From NCBI GenBank assembly GCA_005793655.1, contig SXRC01000102.1:1-7696 (forward strand): a stretch of 7,696 nt of DNA, read 5' to 3'. The stretch's first letter is position 1. The number at the start of each line of letters is the position of its first letter. The position numbers and the translations under genes were made by a program. Below the pieces are notes generated by a model. That model saw only the letters and a program-made list of their open reading frames with translations. It did not search any database and was not told the origin of the DNA. Shown in pieces: positions 5,895-7,696 of this stretch. The DNA comes from Actinomycetota bacterium. Lineage in GTDB: Bacteria > Actinomycetota > Actinomycetes > Nanopelagicales > Nanopelagicaceae.

Positions 5895-6553
5895 TTTTTT
5901 AATCCAAAAATTACAGCCAAGATCACGGTGGTAATTATGGGAATGCCGGCAGGTGATATTGGTGTTAAGACCAAAGCCCAGGTGATAGCGACAGCTGAAA
6001 CTATAAAATGTGTTTTATTCTTAAGCCTGGGCCAGATCAGTCCACAAAACGCAGCGGGGACTGCTGCATCTAATCCCCAAACAGCAGGATCACCTATCGC
6101 ACTTGCACCTAATGCACCAAGAAAGGTAAATAAATTCCAAAATATATAAACTCCAACACCAGTGATGTAAAAACCTCGTTGCCGATCGGCATCATTTTCC
6201 TGCAAGGTTGCAACTGCAGTTGACTCATCAATTGTGATTTGTGCCGCTAATACTCTTTTGATGCCAGAAACTTTTAGGATTGGCGCCATTTGTAGGCCAT
6301 AAAGTGCGTTTCTAAATCCAAGCAAAGTTGCAGTGGCAATGGCGCTAATTGCAGTACCACCTGCACCCATAATTCCTACAACCGCAAATTGTGATGCTCC
6401 AGAAAAGAGCAGTAAAGAGAGCATGCAGGTTTGCAGAATTGAAAAACCGGCAGTCACACCAGCTGCGCCAAAGGCGGCGCCATAAAGTCCTACGGTAAAT
6501 GCAACGCTCAGGGCAGTTCTGTCTATAGGATTTGTCTTGGGATTAATTGACAC
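5891..6553 (-). CDS. azlC: AzlC-family branched-chain amino-acid permease
   Basis: Large membrane subunit of a two-component amino-acid exporter-type system, working with AzlD. The 220-aa length is usual for the family. Six to seven hydrophobic segments are seen (about 13-35, 39-60, 65-86, 128-150, 160-176, 182-198 and 203-218). Family motifs include FGAAGVTAGF (28-37), LFSGASQFAVVG (49-60), NALYGLQMAPIL (82-93), TIDESTA (107-113) and DAAVPAAFCGLIWP (162-175). The start is a GTG at 6553-6551. It is chosen because the first membrane segment starts about ten residues later and because TAAAGT lies exactly six bases upstream, fitting a leaderless start. It is divergent from thyX across 51 bp and overlaps azlD by 4 nt. 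It may let the cell vent amino acids accumulated by uptake; that physiological role is inference. Confidence 0.92.
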   Translation of the reverse strand: MSINPKTNPIDRTALSVAFTVGLYGAAFGAAGVTAGFSILQTCMLSLLLFSGASQFAVVGIMGAGGTAISAIATATLLGFRNALYGLQMAPILKVSGIKRVLAAQITIDESTAVATLQENDADRQRGFYITGVGVYIFWNLFTFLGALGASAIGDPAVWGLDAAVPAAFCGLIWPRLKNKTHFIVSAVAITWALVLTPISPAGIPIITTVILAVIFGLKK

Positions 6554-6589
6554 GCCGATACTTTAATCCAGCCAATCACCAATTACCAA
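6554..6589 (-). promoter_or_regulatory. azlC promoter, leaderless type
   Basis: On the minus strand, TTGGTA (6589-6584) is four of six to the -35 consensus. It is followed after 18 nt by TAAAGT (6565-6560), a TANNNT -10. Six bases (ATCGGC) then lead directly into the GTG start. There is no Shine-Dalgarno. The likely transcription start is at or next to the start codon, so the mRNA would be leaderless. Confidence 0.55.
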
Positions 6590-6592
6590 AGA

Positions 6593-6604
6593 TAGGGTCG
6601 CGCC
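6593..6604 (+). promoter_or_regulatory. thyX -10 element, leaderless type
   Basis: TAGGGT (6593-6598) is a TANNNT -10 followed by six bases (CGCGCC) and the ATG at 6605. No -35 is recognisable. The AGGG inside the hexamer could alternatively act as a weak Shine-Dalgarno 7 nt from the ATG, which is the main competing reading. The element lies 3 nt from the divergent azlC -35. Confidence 0.5.
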
Positions 6605-7324
6605 ATGAGTGATGAGATCATTTTCCGAGAGGATATGTCAGTTGAATTAGTGAAATCCAGTGCAAGTGATGCCGATGTTGTTTGGGCGGCTAGAGTTTCA
6701 ACTGCTGGTGATAAATCCTTAGAAGATGTTGGCGTTGATGCATCAAAATCTGAGGGACTTATAAATTATTTAGCTAGGGAACGACATGGTTCTCCTTTTG
6801 AGCATACTTCAATGACTTTTTTTGTTTCAGCACCAATTTTTGTGTTTAGAGAGTTCATGCGTCATCGCATCGCTTCTTACAATGAAGAGAGTGGGCGATA
6901 TCGAGAGCTGAAGCCAGTTTTTTATGTGCCAAGTAAAGATCGCAAATTAGTACAGATTGGCAAAGCTGGTTCCTATACTTTTGTTGAGGGCACATCAGAG
7001 CAGTATGAGATTACCGTTGCTTCAATTAAAGAAACATGCCAATTAGCCTATGAAAATTATCAAAAAATGCTGGCAGCTGGAGTGGCTCGTGAGGTTGCAA
7101 GAGCGGTACTACCAGTTACTTTGTACTCATCAATGTATGTAACAATGAATGCCAGAGCATTGATGAATTTTCTTTCACTTCGTACAGCTAGAGATGGTTC
7201 ACATTTTCCTTCCTATCCACAACGGGAGATTGAGATGGTGGCGGAGAAAATGGAAGCGCATTTTGCCAAATTAATGCCGATCACCTACGGAGCATTTGAA
7301 AAATCTGGCCGCATAGCCCCGTAA
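6605..7324 (+). CDS. thyX: FAD-dependent thymidylate synthase ThyX
   Basis: Converts dUMP to dTMP using methylenetetrahydrofolate as carbon donor and NADPH-reduced FAD; a cytoplasmic homotetramer unrelated to ThyA. The diagnostic ThyX motif RHRxxSxNxxSxR is at residues 86-98 (R86, H87, R88, S91, S96, R98). The substrate-binding half is AREVARAVLP (161-170), followed by MNARALMNFLSLR (181-193), whose Arg matches the dUMP-binding Arg of the family. FPSYPQREIE (201-210) is the longer actinobacterial form of the SHAQWEI segment seen elsewhere. At 239 aa it is near the family norm. The ATG is supported by the TAGGGT-N6-ATG arrangement. It is divergent from azlC and 20 nt before dapA, a neighbourhood also found in other actinobacteria. 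It depends on FAD, the product of RibF encoded upstream. No thyA is seen in the window. Confidence 0.97.
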   Translation: MSDEIIFREDMSVELVKSSASDADVVWAARVSTAGDKSLEDVGVDASKSEGLINYLARERHGSPFEHTSMTFFVSAPIFVFREFMRHRIASYNEESGRYRELKPVFYVPSKDRKLVQIGKAGSYTFVEGTSEQYEITVASIKETCQLAYENYQKMLAAGVAREVARAVLPVTLYSSMYVTMNARALMNFLSLRTARDGSHFPSYPQREIEMVAEKMEAHFAKLMPITYGAFEKSGRIAP

Positions 7325-7332
7325 ATAAGCGG

Positions 7333-7344
7333 TAGCCTTACACC
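7333..7344 (+). promoter_or_regulatory. dapA -10 element, leaderless type
   Basis: TAGCCT (7333-7338) is a TANNNT hexamer with six bases (TACACC) before the ATG at 7345. It fits entirely within the 20-nt gap after thyX. No Shine-Dalgarno and no clear -35 are seen. Because thyX has no terminator, dapA may be transcribed both by read-through and from this element. Confidence 0.5.
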
Positions 7345-7696
7345 ATGCAAATCAAACCGCCATTTGGTCGATTAATTACCGCCATGGTTACACCTTTTAA
7401 TAAATCAGGTGAAATTGATTGGCCTGGAATGGAGAAGATTGCTGCTCATTTAGTTGCAACAGGTCATGATGGGATTGCGGTGAATGGCACAACTGGTGAG
7501 GCACCAACTACATCAGATGATGAGAAAGATCAGATAATTAAAATAGTTAGAAAAGTAGTTGGCGATAAAATAAAAATTATTGCAGGAGCTGGCAACAACG
7601 AAACCTCACACTCTGTAGAGCAGGCTAAGCGAGCTGCAAAAGCTGGCGCAGATGGTTTATTGGTAGTAACTCCTTATTACAACAAACCACCACAAG
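7345..7696 (+). CDS. dapA: 4-hydroxy-tetrahydrodipicolinate synthase DapA, 3' end outside the window
   Basis: Condenses pyruvate with aspartate semialdehyde to form hydroxy-tetrahydrodipicolinate, the committed step to diaminopimelate and lysine; it supplies the substrate of DapB. The frame stays open from the ATG at 7345 to the window end, giving 117 codons of an expected 290-300. Visible TIM-barrel landmarks are FGRLITAMVTPF (7-18), the pyruvate-binding NGTTGE (47-52), IIAGAGNN (78-85) and TPYYNKP (109-115), whose second Tyr corresponds to the one reaching the neighbouring subunit's active site. The Schiff-base lysine and the catalytic Tyr lie beyond the window. The start is supported by TAGCCT-N6-ATG and by the normal distance from the N-terminus to the first strand. 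The family also contains other pyruvate aldolases, but the thyX-dapA neighbourhood favours true DapA. Confidence 0.95.
   Translation, partial: MQIKPPFGRLITAMVTPFNKSGEIDWPGMEKIAAHLVATGHDGIAVNGTTGEAPTTSDDEKDQIIKIVRKVVGDKIKIIAGAGNNETSHSVEQAKRAAKAGADGLLVVTPYYNKPPQ

Noticed and set aside
5928..6149. Open frame of 73 codons on the plus strand inside azlC
   Set aside because: It lies wholly opposite a well-supported membrane protein gene, and its composition mirrors azlC codons. No independent evidence for a gene.
1..7696. A novel defence, mobile or biosynthetic system
   Set aside because: Every coding region maps to a known family. No transposase, integrase, repeat array, toxin-antitoxin pair or unexplained gap above 180 nt was found.

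Overview
The window is a compact, AT-rich piece of an actinobacterial chromosome. Its order is truB (5' end cut off) - ribF - rpsO - pnp - dapB - glutaredoxin-like gene, then azlC-azlD on the opposite strand, then thyX - dapA (3' end cut off). The core order truB/ribF/rpsO/pnp/dapB...thyX/dapA, the PNPase N-terminus starting MEG, and the ThyX C-terminal FPSYPQREIE segment all look actinobacterial. Low GC (roughly 40% by eye, not counted), tiny intergenic gaps, 4-nt gene overlaps and apparent leaderless starts fit a streamlined, low-GC actinobacterium such as the freshwater acI lineage (Nanopelagicales). That placement is inference; no marker proves it.

Left part (1-4473): RNA modification, flavin synthesis, translation and RNA decay. 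truB ends 22 nt before ribF. rpsO has a 125-nt upstream region with a strong Shine-Dalgarno and a hairpin. The rpsO-pnp gap holds a long stem-loop without a U-run, where the E. coli counterpart has its RNase III-processed pnp leader. pnp ends in a clear Rho-independent terminator.

Middle (4474-5589): dapB starts a new transcription unit behind an imperfect inverted repeat that overlaps a likely -10 box. It is coupled by an ATGA overlap to a small WCGDC glutaredoxin/mycoredoxin-like protein. That gene meets the convergent azlCD pair tail to tail, with the two coding ends overlapping by 4 nt.

Right part (5586-7696): azlC and azlD encode a two-component branched-chain amino-acid exporter-type permease. 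They are divergent from thyX, separated by only 51 bp. thyX is followed 20 nt later by dapA. azlC, thyX and dapA all carry a TANNNT hexamer followed by exactly six bases and then the start codon, the typical architecture of leaderless actinobacterial genes; ribF has a near match.

Functionally, dapB and dapA catalyse consecutive early steps of the diaminopimelate/lysine branch. RibF makes the FAD that ThyX needs. No intergenic stretch exceeds 180 nt. I see no RNA genes, CRISPR, insertion sequences or phage genes. The window is mostly conserved housekeeping; the interest lies in its regulatory layout rather than in a new system.
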